Source: Nostoc sp. KVJ3 (GTDB taxonomy: Bacteria; Cyanobacteriota; Cyanobacteriia; Cyanobacteriales; Nostocaceae). From it: a DNA stretch of 64,000 nucleotides. Of the stretch, positions 37,212-46,058 are shown one piece after another. The translations under genes were made by a program, and so were the position numbers. Within the stretch, counting starts at the first letter, position 1. Every line of letters starts with the position of its first letter. The DNA lies in contig NZ_WWFG01000002.1 of NCBI RefSeq assembly GCF_026127265.1, positions 62,001 through 126,000 of the forward strand, in the 5' to 3' direction. The notes under the pieces were generated by a model, which was not told the origin of the DNA, did no database searches, and was given only the letters and a program-made list of their open reading frames with translations.

Positions 37212-39551
37212 GTGCAAGAAGATTTTAGGCTAATTGTTGATTTAGTTTTAGTTTTGGGCGTTGCAGCCTGTGGCGGACTGTTGGCGGCACTTTTGCGGCA
37301 ACCCGTGCTGCTAGGGTATCTCATCGGCGGGATGATCGTTGGGCCCGCCGGACTGGGACTAATTAAAGAAGTTATTCAAGTAGAAACTCTGGCACAATTT
37401 GGTGTCGCCTTTTTGTTATTCGCCTTGGGTGTAGAATTTTCTTTAGCAGAACTCAAGAAGGTAAAAGCGATCGCTCTTGGTGGAGGTGGACTCCAGATTG
37501 CTCTAACAATTTTAGTCACAGTTGTGGTATGTGGTTTAAGTGGAGCCTGGGGAGCCTTACCCGCCAAAGGGATGTTTTTAGGGTGTATTCTGTCCTTGTC
37601 TTCCACGGCGGTTGTCCTCAAGTGTTTGATGGAACGCAATGAAACAGAAACGCCTCACGGACAAGTGATGCTAGGGATTTTGGTAGTACAGGACTTGGCA
37701 TTAGGACTGATGTTAGCAGTCTTACCAGCCCTCAACCAACCAGCAGAAACTATTGGCATCGCCGTATTGACAGCGCTACTGTGGATTGCTTTATTTGCTG
37801 CTGGTGCCATAGCTGCGGGGATGTGGCTGATACCGCCTTTGTTGCGACTCTTAGCCCGTACCGAAAGCCGAGAACTATTTTTATTAGGAGTTGTAGCTTT
37901 ATGTTTGGGCATTGCTCTGTTGACGGAGCATTTAGGACTGTCCATTGAAATGGGGGCATTTGTCGCGGGTTTGATGATTTCTGAGGTGGAATATGCCGAT
38001 CAAACCCTGACTTATGTCGAACCGCTGCGAGATATCTTTGCCAGTTTATTTTTTGCCGCCATTGGGATGTTAATTGACCCAGTGTTTTTATGGAACAATC
38101 TAGAATTGATTTTAGGGTTGGTAGCAATAGTTTTTGTCGGGAAATTTTTGATTATCACGCCCCTAGTTAAACTATTCCACTACCCTTTAAAAACAGCCAT
38201 AATCGCGGGTTTAGGACTAGCCCAAATTGGGGAATTTTCCTTTGTTCTCGCCAGTGAGGGGCAATCTTTGGGTCTGGTATCCCGACCAATATACTTATTA
38301 ATTTTAGGAACCACCGCAGTCACTCTCATGCTTACTCCCTTTGTGCTGCGGTTAGTGCCATTTTTATTTAACTTTGCCGAATCAATGCCCTGGTTGAAAC
38401 CGTACTTAGAAGAGCAAGAGGCACGGGATGTATCGGAAGATTTGCCTTTCAAAGACCATGTAGTAGTCTGTGGTTATGGGCGAGTCGGCAAAAATTTAGT
38501 CAAGTTGTTGCTCCAAAATCACCTACCTGTGGTTGTAATTGACCAATCGGAGAGGAGAATTCAGCAGTTGCGTGAAGCTGGAGTGTCTTATGTTTATGGC
38601 AATTGTGTGAGTTTACACGTTTTGGAAACTGCCGGGGTGAATCATGCTAAAGGAATGGCGATCGCACTCCCTGACCCCATGAGTACCCGTGTTTGCTTGA
38701 AACGCGCTTTAGAATTGCACCCAGAATTAGATTTGGTTGTCCGTGCTACCCAGGATAAAAATATTGAAGTGTTGTATCAATTGGGAGCCAGAGAAGTGGT
38801 GCAACCAGAGTTTGAAGCTAGCTTAGAAATGGCAACCTACTTATTAACTGGCTTAGGTTTGTTGTCACCAGCAGTCGTCCAACGGGAAATGCAGCAAATC
38901 CGCAACGATCATTATTTAGAATTGCGCCCAGAGCGTTCTGCAACTGAAGTTGCTCGCGATTTGCGCCAAGCAACTCTCGATTTAAATCAGCGCTGGTATC
39001 CTCTCCCTTCTAATTCGCCCTTAATTGGCATGACTATAGAAGAAGCCGATATGCGCTACTTAACAGGAGCGAGCTTGATGGCAATTCGCCGCGCTAACGG
39101 CGATGAAATCGATTATCCCAGTAATCAAACCAAATTAGAAGATGGCGATCGCTTGTTGGTAGTGGGAGCAGATGAAGAACTGGCAGCTTTAGCAGAATTC
39201 GCTAAAGGACAAGCTGCTGTCCCCGGAGAAAATAGTGCTTGTCAATGGATTACGGTGAATGCAGATGCGCCAACCCTAGGTAAGACCCTTGCCGATTTAG
39301 ATATCAGCAAGCAATTTGGAGTCCAGGTACAGGCAATCCGGCGAGATGGCAAGTTTATCCGCTATCCTGATGGCGGTATGGATTTGCAAGTTGGCGACCA
39401 AGTATTATTATGTGGTAGCTTGACAGGTCTAAGTCAATTAGAGCAGTTATTTGCGATCGTAAATAAAGTACCCCTTTCTATCCCAGTGGTGAAAGCTGCT
39501 GAGGCAGAAGCACTCAAAGAGTTTCTCCCTGCCGACAGTGTAACTGACTAG
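37212..39551 (+). CDS. CPA2-type cation:proton antiporter with TrkA domains
   Basis: The 779-aa protein has an N-terminal Na+/H+ exchanger-type membrane domain (about 5-385, roughly 12 segments, with GYLIGGMIVGPAGLG and LFALGVEFS). It is followed by a cytosolic TrkA-N (RCK) domain with the nucleotide-binding VVVCGYGRVGKNLVKLLL near 415, and two TrkA-C domains (about 590-655 and 675-750). This architecture is found in KefB/YbaL-like antiporters that exchange K+ or Na+ for protons under nucleotide control. The start is a GTG without an obvious ribosome site. It lies directly after the 21-bp array, so the array may sit in its leader. Confidence 0.9.
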   Translation: MQEDFRLIVDLVLVLGVAACGGLLAALLRQPVLLGYLIGGMIVGPAGLGLIKEVIQVETLAQFGVAFLLFALGVEFSLAELKKVKAIALGGGGLQIALTILVTVVVCGLSGAWGALPAKGMFLGCILSLSSTAVVLKCLMERNETETPHGQVMLGILVVQDLALGLMLAVLPALNQPAETIGIAVLTALLWIALFAAGAIAAGMWLIPPLLRLLARTESRELFLLGVVALCLGIALLTEHLGLSIEMGAFVAGLMISEVEYADQTLTYVEPLRDIFASLFFAAIGMLIDPVFLWNNLELILGLVAIVFVGKFLIITPLVKLFHYPLKTAIIAGLGLAQIGEFSFVLASEGQSLGLVSRPIYLLILGTTAVTLMLTPFVLRLVPFLFNFAESMPWLKPYLEEQEARDVSEDLPFKDHVVVCGYGRVGKNLVKLLLQNHLPVVVIDQSERRIQQLREAGVSYVYGNCVSLHVLETAGVNHAKGMAIALPDPMSTRVCLKRALELHPELDLVVRATQDKNIEVLYQLGAREVVQPEFEASLEMATYLLTGLGLLSPAVVQREMQQIRNDHYLELRPERSATEVARDLRQATLDLNQRWYPLPSNSPLIGMTIEEADMRYLTGASLMAIRRANGDEIDYPSNQTKLEDGDRLLVVGADEELAALAEFAKGQAAVPGENSACQWITVNADAPTLGKTLADLDISKQFGVQVQAIRRDGKFIRYPDGGMDLQVGDQVLLCGSLTGLSQLEQLFAIVNKVPLSIPVVKAAEAEALKEFLPADSVTD

Positions 39552-39846
39552 AAGAAACGTAGAATCAATTCAAAATCGTTCGACTGAGCGCTCACTACGA
39601 AGTCTCAAATCTAATCTTTACGATTAAACCCCATTATGGTAAAGCAACGGGGTAAATACGCTCAGATAATGTTGCTAATTCATCAGTCAATGGGATAATC
39701 TCGCAAAAACAACTTATCAAGGGTGCTTATTACATTGTTTGAAGTTATGTAGCCTTTTGATTACGGCCTATCAACCACTGCGGTAAACTATGCGTTGATT
39801 ATGATTCTTTCGCAGAGAAGAACACTCGGAAGGAGCGGTTTTTTCA

Positions 39847-40092
39847 ATGTCTCATACCGTTAAAATCTACGATACCTGCATTGGCTGCACCCAATGCGTC
39901 CGCGCTTGCCCTACTGATGTACTTGAGATGGTTCCTTGGGATGGCTGTAAAGCTGCTCAAATTGCCTCTTCACCCCGTACAGAAGACTGTGTTGGCTGTA
40001 AGCGATGCGAAACTGCTTGTCCTACCGACTTTTTGAGCATCCGGGTTTACCTGGGCGCTGAAACAACTCGCAGTATGGGTCTGGCTTACTAA
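39847..40092 (+). CDS. psaC: Photosystem I iron-sulfur subunit PsaC
   Basis: This 81-aa subunit binds the terminal 4Fe-4S clusters FA and FB on the stromal side of photosystem I and passes electrons to ferredoxin. Both cluster motifs are intact: CIGCTQCVRACP (residues 11-22) and CVGCKRCETACP (48-59). The length and C-terminus (RSMGLAY) are exactly those of the family. AAGGAG lies about 12 bases before the ATG. The gene is monocistronic and followed by a heptamer repeat and further downstream by hairpins. Confidence 0.99.
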   Translation: MSHTVKIYDTCIGCTQCVRACPTDVLEMVPWDGCKAAQIASSPRTEDCVGCKRCETACPTDFLSIRVYLGAETTRSMGLAY

Positions 40093-40094
40093 AA

Positions 40095-40131
40095 AGCTGA
40101 GTGCTGAGTGCTGAGTGCTGAGTGCTGAGAC
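40095..40131. repeat. Heptamer tandem repeat (GCTGAGT)n
   Basis: About five copies of the 7-bp unit GCTGAGT lie directly after psaC. Such short tandemly repeated repetitive sequences are typical of heterocystous cyanobacteria. Similar heptamer runs lie near 45945-45990 (TTGGGCA), 44640-44690 (CTCCTAA) and 62818-62850 (ATTAGTC). Confidence 0.85.
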
Positions 40132-40395
40132 AGAAAGAAGTAAATCAGAAACACAATTTCTTGATTCTTCATTCGGAACTTGGAACTCAGCACTCAGGAC
40201 TTTTAATTGTCTCAATAGCAAGTACCTTTAGCATCGGAAAGTGAATACTACCCACCTGACGAAATTTTAATTTTAGATTGGGCATAAAAATCTCTGGGTA
40301 CTTTAATCCTAGAAGCCGTATTTGTACCGTCAGGTCAAAAGCTGACGGTGAATCTGCTTTAAAAGCCCAAAATCCATAAAAATACCTAGTGGTTG

Positions 40396-40420
40396 GGGAG
40401 TAATATTACTCCCTTTTTTT
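40396..40420 (+). terminator. Terminator-like hairpin upstream of glmS
   Basis: A perfect palindrome GGGAGTAATATTACTCCC is followed by seven T residues, 72 bp before the glmS start. A second hairpin (CCGTCAG ... CTGACGG) lies at 40327-40349. It may end the psaC transcript or act as an attenuator of glmS. The rest of the 40132-40492 gap shows nothing else. Confidence 0.65.
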
Positions 40421-40492
40421 ATTTCCAAAACGTCCACTTTGTGCCAAACACTATACTGGATTTAATCATCCTGAAAAAAAGCGGTGTGAACA

Positions 40493-42373
40493 ATGTGCGG
40501 AATCGTTGGATATATAGGCACTCAAGCGGCGACAGACATTTTACTGGCTGGGCTGGAAAAACTAGAGTACAGGGGCTACGATTCTGCTGGAATCGCCACT
40601 GTTTGGGAAGGTGAGGTTAATTGTGTGCGGGCAAAGGGCAAACTGCATAACCTGCGTTCTAAACTAGAACAAATAGAAACCCCCGCCCAGATTGGTATTG
40701 GTCACACTCGCTGGGCAACTCATGGTAAACCAGAAGAATACAACGCCCATCCCCATTTGGATACGGCGAAGCGAGTGGCGGTAGTACAAAATGGTATTAT
40801 CGAAAATTACCGCGACTTACGCGAAGAACTCAAAGCAAAAGGACACCAATTTCTTTCTGAAACCGATACAGAAGTAATTCCCCATCTCATCGCCGAATTT
40901 TTAAAGCATATTCCTCCCTCATCTTCCTCATCTCCCTTTTTAGAAGCAATTCGCCAAGCTGTTAACCACTTGCACGGGGCATTTGCGATCGCAGTTATTT
41001 CTGCTGACTACCCCGATGAATTGATTGTTGTCCGCCAACAAGCACCTTTGGTAATTGGTTTTGGACAAGGCGAATTCTTTTGTGCATCTGACACACCAGC
41101 GATCGTTGCCTACACCCGTGCAGTGCTACCTCTGGAAAATGGCGAAATTGCCCGCCTCACACCTTTGGGCGTTGAGATTTACAATTTCGCTGGCGACAGG
41201 TTGAAAAAACAACCCCGGCTCCTCAACTTCAATCCTGCAATGGTAGAAAAGCAGGGATTCAAACACTTCATGCTCAAAGAAATCCATGAGCAACCAGGGG
41301 TAGTCAGAGCGAGTTTAGACGCTTACTTTCATCCACACGAATCTACCGAATCGCCAATCAATCTTGGTTTACCTGCGGATTTATACACTGATTTAGAACA
41401 AATTCAGATCCTCGCCTGTGGTACTAGTTGGCACGCAGCATTAATCGGTAAATATTTACTCGAACAATTAGCAGGAATTTCAACTCAGGTACATTACGCT
41501 TCTGAGTATCGCTATGCACCATCACCTGTCACAGCTAACACGTTGATTATCGGCGTTACCCAATCAGGTGAGACTGCCGATACCCTAGCAGCTTTGGCAA
41601 TGGAAAAAGAACGTCGCCAGGGAAAAGAACCTAAATATGAAGCGCGATTACTGGGTATTACTAATCGCCCCGAAAGCAGCCTTGGCCATCTAGTGCCCCA
41701 TGTCATCAGTACTCTAGCGGGAATTGAAATTGGGGTGGCGGCGACAAAAACTTTTACTGCTCAACTGATGGCATTTTATGCCTTGGCATTAGATTTAGCG
41801 GCTCGTCGTCAGACAGTTTCAAAAGACACATTAGAGAAAATTATTAATGGGTTGCGGCAGATTCCCAAAGAAATTGAGGCAACTTTAGAAAGTCAAGAAC
41901 GTTTAACCGAACAGTTAGCCCATGAATTCGCCGAAACCAAAGATTTCATTTTTGTGGGGAGGGGAATTAACTTCCCCATTGCTTTAGAAGGGGCGTTGAA
42001 ATTAAAAGAAATCAGCTACATTCACGCCGAAGGCTATCCGGCTGGAGAGATGAAGCATGGCCCCATCGCACTTTTAGATGCGAAAGTACCAGTAGTTGCG
42101 ATCGCAATCCCTGGTAGTGTGTACGAAAAAGTTATTTCCAATGCTCAAGAAGCCAAAGCTAGAGATTCTCGCTTAATTGGCGTGACTCCCGTCAACGATG
42201 GCGAAGCTGCGGAAATCTTTAACGATCTTCTTCCCGTGTCTCATGTTGAAGAGTTACTTTCTCCGATTTTGACAGTAGTTCCTTTACAATTATTGGCTTA
42301 TCATATTGCCGCCCGTCGCGGTTTGGATGTCGATCAACCTCGTAACCTAGCTAAAAGTGTCACGGTGGAATAG
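40493..42373 (+). CDS. glmS: Glutamine-fructose-6-phosphate aminotransferase GlmS
   Basis: GlmS makes glucosamine 6-phosphate from fructose 6-phosphate and glutamine, the first step toward UDP-GlcNAc for peptidoglycan. The N-terminal glutaminase domain starts MCGIVGYIG with the catalytic Cys exposed after Met removal, and has RWATHGKP and NGIIENY. Two SIS sugar-isomerase domains follow, with ACGTSWHAALIGKYLLE near 304 and FVGRGINFPIALEGALKLKE near 490. The C-terminus ...DVDQPRNLAKSVTVE is canonical. At 626 residues it is slightly longer than the usual 609, owing to an insertion with a Pro/Ser stretch (PPSSSSSP) near 142. A terminator-like hairpin precedes the gene and a clear terminator follows. 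Confidence 0.98.
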   Translation: MCGIVGYIGTQAATDILLAGLEKLEYRGYDSAGIATVWEGEVNCVRAKGKLHNLRSKLEQIETPAQIGIGHTRWATHGKPEEYNAHPHLDTAKRVAVVQNGIIENYRDLREELKAKGHQFLSETDTEVIPHLIAEFLKHIPPSSSSSPFLEAIRQAVNHLHGAFAIAVISADYPDELIVVRQQAPLVIGFGQGEFFCASDTPAIVAYTRAVLPLENGEIARLTPLGVEIYNFAGDRLKKQPRLLNFNPAMVEKQGFKHFMLKEIHEQPGVVRASLDAYFHPHESTESPINLGLPADLYTDLEQIQILACGTSWHAALIGKYLLEQLAGISTQVHYASEYRYAPSPVTANTLIIGVTQSGETADTLAALAMEKERRQGKEPKYEARLLGITNRPESSLGHLVPHVISTLAGIEIGVAATKTFTAQLMAFYALALDLAARRQTVSKDTLEKIINGLRQIPKEIEATLESQERLTEQLAHEFAETKDFIFVGRGINFPIALEGALKLKEISYIHAEGYPAGEMKHGPIALLDAKVPVVAIAIPGSVYEKVISNAQEAKARDSRLIGVTPVNDGEAAEIFNDLLPVSHVEELLSPILTVVPLQLLAYHIAARRGLDVDQPRNLAKSVTVE

Positions 42374-42412
42374 TATAAAATCGTGCCTGAATATACTTGA
42401 TTTTTAATCATA

Positions 42413-42457
42413 AAATAGCTTCTCCAAGAAATATAATTTGTTGAGAAGCTATTTTTT
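42413..42457 (+). terminator. Intrinsic terminator after glmS
   Basis: Arms AAATAGCTTCTC and GAGAAGCTATTT form a 12-bp stem around an 18-base loop. The stem ends in a run of T residues, 40 bp after the stop codon. Confidence 0.8.
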
Positions 42458-42520
42458 ATGGTTAATATTATCTCAGTATTTTCTAATGAATGATATCGTG
42501 TCCGCCAAATTACTTACGAT

Positions 42521-42644
42521 ATGTCATTGCGAGCGCAACGAAGTGGAGCGTTCGCGCAGCGTCTCCAAGAGTTGCAATCACCAGGACTCTACGTTCGCGA
42601 AGCGTGTCCGAAGGACTTATGCTTCACCATATTCGCAATGACAT
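42521..42644. repeat. MITE-like element, family A (long form)
   Basis: Terminal inverted repeats ATGTCATTGCGA and TCGCAATGACAT (perfect, 12 bp) bound a 124-bp element containing GTTCGCGCAGCGTCTCC and GTTCGCGAAGCGTGTCC. The short form lies at 4415-4493. The rest of the gap up to 42877 is featureless. Confidence 0.8.
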
Positions 42645-42877
42645 GATTTCTGAAAAAACTCAGTGCAACTTAAAAAAGCTTCTTCCCTACTCCCTACCTA
42701 CGCAAATAATTTCATAAATTACTCAGCAAGAATTTCTGGTGAAAAAACTGATTTACTTGCGGAAGAAACCAGGATAATGAAGCATAATTAACCTTTATAG
42801 CTAAAAGCTGTCAGCCATCAGCCACAAGCTGAGAGGGTAAAGTTTGAAAGCTTGTGATTCAACTTAAGTAATTGACT

Positions 42878-43882
42878 ATGAGTACAGCAAATATTTCGTC
42901 AGCGATACGCATAGGAGTACTAGGTTTCGGGGGACTCGGACAAGCCGCCGCCAAGGTACTTGCTGCTAAACAGGAAATGATTTTAGTCGCAGCCGCAGAT
43001 CAAAAAGGTTACGCTTACGCTGCTGAAGGTTTAAATACTCAAGAATGCATTGCAACCTATCAGTCCCAAGGTTCCGTAGGTTATTTAGAGCCAGTGGGGA
43101 CGTTAACAAATCAAAGTATTCAGGATGTAATTGCAATCGCTCAACCTGTGGATGGGTATTTTCTGGCTTTACCCAACTTACCAAATGATTTTATCCCCTC
43201 TGTCGCCAAAGAGTTTATTAAATCTGGTTGGCGGGGTGTGCTAGTAGATGCAGTTAAGCGCACCACTGCTGTAGAACAACTACTAGCGATGAAAGAGGAA
43301 CTGCAAGCCGCCGGGATTACCTACATGACAGGTTGTGGTGCAACACCCGGACTGTTAACCGCCGCCGCCGCATTAGCCGCCCAAAGCTACGCCGAAATTC
43401 ATCAAGTCGAAATTACCTTTGGGGTGGGAATTGCCAACTGGGAAGCTTACCGCGCCACGGTTCGGGAAGACATTGGCCACATGCCTGGTTACACAGTGGA
43501 AACCGCTAGGGCGATGACTGACGCAGAAGTAGAAGCACTACTAGATAAAACCAATGGCGTGCTTACCTTGAAGAATATGGAACACGCTGATGATGTGATG
43601 CTAGAGGTAGCGGGAATAGTGGGGCGCGATCGCGTTACAGTTGGCGGCGTAGTCGATACTCGCAATCCGAAAAAGCCCCTCAGCACCAACGTTAAGGTAA
43701 CAGGACGCACCTTTGAAGGTAAAATTTCCACCCATACCTTTACTCTGGGAGATGAAACCAGTATGGCAGCCAATGTCTGCGGCCCTGCCTTTGGCTATCT
43801 CAAAGCTGGTAGACAATTGCACCAACGCGGTATTTATGGCATCTTCACTGCTGCCGAAATTATGCCCCAATTTGTTAGGTAA
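42878..43882 (+). CDS. Saccharopine dehydrogenase-like Rossmann-fold oxidoreductase
   Basis: This 334-aa protein begins with a nucleotide-binding Rossmann motif GVLGFGGLGQAAAKVL (about 11-26) and continues with a C-terminal alpha/beta domain holding GCGATPGLLTAAAALAAQS, the type of loop seen in saccharopine dehydrogenase-like and homospermidine synthase-like proteins. A homologue is found widely in cyanobacteria as a conserved protein of unclear substrate. No membrane segment is present. The ATG at 42878 is preferred to a TTG two codons upstream. The gene stands alone. I am confident of the fold class but not of the reaction. Confidence 0.8.
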   Translation: MSTANISSAIRIGVLGFGGLGQAAAKVLAAKQEMILVAAADQKGYAYAAEGLNTQECIATYQSQGSVGYLEPVGTLTNQSIQDVIAIAQPVDGYFLALPNLPNDFIPSVAKEFIKSGWRGVLVDAVKRTTAVEQLLAMKEELQAAGITYMTGCGATPGLLTAAAALAAQSYAEIHQVEITFGVGIANWEAYRATVREDIGHMPGYTVETARAMTDAEVEALLDKTNGVLTLKNMEHADDVMLEVAGIVGRDRVTVGGVVDTRNPKKPLSTNVKVTGRTFEGKISTHTFTLGDETSMAANVCGPAFGYLKAGRQLHQRGIYGIFTAAEIMPQFVR

Positions 43883-43892
43883 TAGTTAGGAG

Positions 43893-43912
43893 AGACGCGA
43901 TTAATCGCGTCT
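43893..43912. repeat. Perfect 20-bp palindrome
   Basis: The sequence AGACGCGATTAATCGCGTCT is its own reverse complement. It lies 10 bp after the oxidoreductase stop and may act as a weak terminator. A related longer inverted repeat lies at 20913-20970. Confidence 0.8.
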
Positions 43913-44009
43913 TTACAAGAGTTAGGAGTTAAAAAAGTAAACTTTAGACTTAAAAATCTCTGGCTTTGTTCAGAACTTGCAGTTTAAAACTCTTAACTCC
44001 TGACTTTTT

Positions 44010-44567
44010 CTAAGCTGGTGGAATTTCTGGAGAGAAAATGTCTGTAAAATTCTCCTCAAGCAGCAAATCTGGTGTTTGAATAATAAATGGAAGTTCGGCT
44101 CCTACAAGTCCTCGTTGGATGCGTTCTAAAGTATCACTAAAAACAACAAACAAAGGATATATAATATTCGCTCCCTCACTCAAAATATGACTGTGGCGCA
44201 GAGGCATCAACCACTCATAATCATTGTCCAGAAAAACTTGGGTTTGTCGCCAACGTCCTAACAAATCAGAAAAGTCTTCATGAGCGCGATGAATAAAGAC
44301 TAAAATTTCGGCTCCAGTTTTGATCTTCCACTCAGGATCGCACATCAAAATTGCCACATCACAGGGTAGGCAAATGGTTTGTGGGGTTGTTGCTGTATTG
44401 CGAAGACGGACAATTGGCAAAGGAATAGTGATGACACTTTCATCTGGACGGCGCAGACTGGGAATCATCTCTAAGTATGGGCGGTGTTGTTTTAGTAAGG
44501 CGATCGCAGCTAGATGATTGCTGTACTCTGCCAAACTCGCTTCGTAGTGAGATTTTTGCACAATCAT
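44010..44567 (-). CDS. Unknown cyanobacterial protein (185 aa)
   Basis: I do not recognise a family. The protein is soluble, with no signal peptide or membrane segment. It opens with a helical segment (EYSNHLAAIALLKQHRPYL), followed by strand-rich sequence with two cysteines (ICLPCDVAILMCDPEW gives three within 12 residues) and an acidic tail (LLEENFTDIFSPEIPPA). It lies between the Rossmann oxidoreductase and the pilus operon, on the pilus strand, 129 bp past the pilC stop. Co-transcription with pilC is possible, and heptamer repeats fill the gap. Confidence 0.7.
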   Translation of the reverse strand: MIVQKSHYEASLAEYSNHLAAIALLKQHRPYLEMIPSLRRPDESVITIPLPIVRLRNTATTPQTICLPCDVAILMCDPEWKIKTGAEILVFIHRAHEDFSDLLGRWRQTQVFLDNDYEWLMPLRHSHILSEGANIIYPLFVVFSDTLERIQRGLVGAELPFIIQTPDLLLEENFTDIFSPEIPPA

Positions 44568-44696
44568 AGTTTATTAAATAGTGAGGAGTTAGGAATTATA
44601 AGTTAAGAATAAAATTAATAAGTTAAGAATTAAGAGTTTAGGAATAAAAAGTTTTAACTCCTAACTCCTAACTTATAACTCCTAACTATTAATCCC

Positions 44697-45920
44697 CTAT
44701 CCCAGCTTTTCAAAGACCGCAAACATAGGCAAATACATTGCTAGTAAGATGGTTCCAACCATCCCCCCTAGAACTACAATCATCACTGGTTCCAAAATGC
44801 TGGTCATTGCTTTTACTGCTTGCTCAACTTCATCTTCATAGAAATCGGCAACTTTCATCAACATTCCATCTAATTCTCCAGTTTCTTCTCCGATACTAAT
44901 CATCTGAATTGCCATAGCCGGAAAAACGGCATCCTTTTGTAAAGCAATGCTAATCATACCTCCCTGTTGAATCTCCATGCGGGCTGCATCTATGGCATTA
45001 GCAATTACTTGGTTTCCTGATGTATCTCGGACAATTTCTAAGCAAGTTAAAATTGGTACGCCTGAACGAGTCAAAGAACCAAAAGTCCGGCTAAAACGGG
45101 CAACCGAAGATTTTTGAATCAAGTCACCAAATAACGGCATCTTCAGGGAAAGACGATCAATTGTGATGCGACCAACAGGAGTTTTAGCATATTGTCCATA
45201 GGCAAATTTCAATGCTATAAGAATACCTAGAAGTACGAAAGCACCTGGACTTCTCAAAAATTTACTAGCATCCATCAAGAATTGTGTTAGTGGTGGTAAT
45301 GAGATTCCAATTTGGACAAAAATCGTGGCAAAAATGGGAATAAGAAAAATGGTCATTCCCAAAAAGATCGCAACTGCAATAAAACCCACAACAGTTGGAT
45401 AAGATAATGCTGATTTAATTTGGTTTTGTAGACGAGCAACATCTTCTAACAACTTAGCTAAACGATTTAATACTTCATCTAGAACACCACCAACTTCACC
45501 GGCTTGAATCATACTTACATATAACCCATCAAAGCAGTCAGGATGCTTTCTCATTGCCTCTGACAGGTTCATTCCACTTTGAACGTCATTGCTAATTTCA
45601 ACTAGAGCTTGTTTGAGTTTAGTATTACTACACTGTTCAGAAAGTACCCCCAAACTTCTAACGATCGCAACACCTGCATTCATCAAAACGGCAAATTGAC
45701 GCGAAAAAACGGCTTTGTCTTTCACAGAAACCTTAATTAAGGAATTCTGGAATTTTTTGAAGGCAACATCTGGCTGAAATCCTTGAGATTGTTTGAGTTC
45801 TTGGATTACTAAACCTTGCTCTCTGAGATTAGTCCGAGCTTGTACCAAGGATTCAGCAACAATTTTTTCTGTTCGGGATTTTCCTTGAGAATCCCGAACA
45901 CGGGCAACATAGTTTGGCAT
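44697..45920 (-). CDS. pilC: Type IV pilus inner-membrane platform protein PilC
   Basis: PilC is the polytopic platform on which the pilus motor ATPases act. This 407-aa protein has two T2SF (GspF) domains: residues about 70-195 (FSRQFAVLMNAGVAIVRSLG ... MIQAGEVGGVLDEVLNRLA) and about 270-395 (FSRTFGSLTRSGVPILTCLE ... ISIGEETGELDGMLMKVADFY). Three membrane segments lie near 168-190, 220-240 and at the C-terminus. The ATG is chosen over a TTG three codons upstream. It is third in the operon pilB-pilT-pilC, with a 138-bp gap to pilT that holds TTGGGCA heptamer repeats. Confidence 0.95.
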   Translation of the reverse strand: MPNYVARVRDSQGKSRTEKIVAESLVQARTNLREQGLVIQELKQSQGFQPDVAFKKFQNSLIKVSVKDKAVFSRQFAVLMNAGVAIVRSLGVLSEQCSNTKLKQALVEISNDVQSGMNLSEAMRKHPDCFDGLYVSMIQAGEVGGVLDEVLNRLAKLLEDVARLQNQIKSALSYPTVVGFIAVAIFLGMTIFLIPIFATIFVQIGISLPPLTQFLMDASKFLRSPGAFVLLGILIALKFAYGQYAKTPVGRITIDRLSLKMPLFGDLIQKSSVARFSRTFGSLTRSGVPILTCLEIVRDTSGNQVIANAIDAARMEIQQGGMISIALQKDAVFPAMAIQMISIGEETGELDGMLMKVADFYEDEVEQAVKAMTSILEPVMIVVLGGMVGTILLAMYLPMFAVFEKLG

Positions 45921-46058
45921 AAATTTCAAAATAGTTGTTGTCGTTGGGCATTGGGCATTGGGAATGGGGCATTGGGCATTAGTTCTTTATTCTTTCTCCC
46001 CCTGCTTCCCCTACTCCCTCTGCTCCCTTGTCTCCCTCATCCCCCCTTCCCAGTTACT

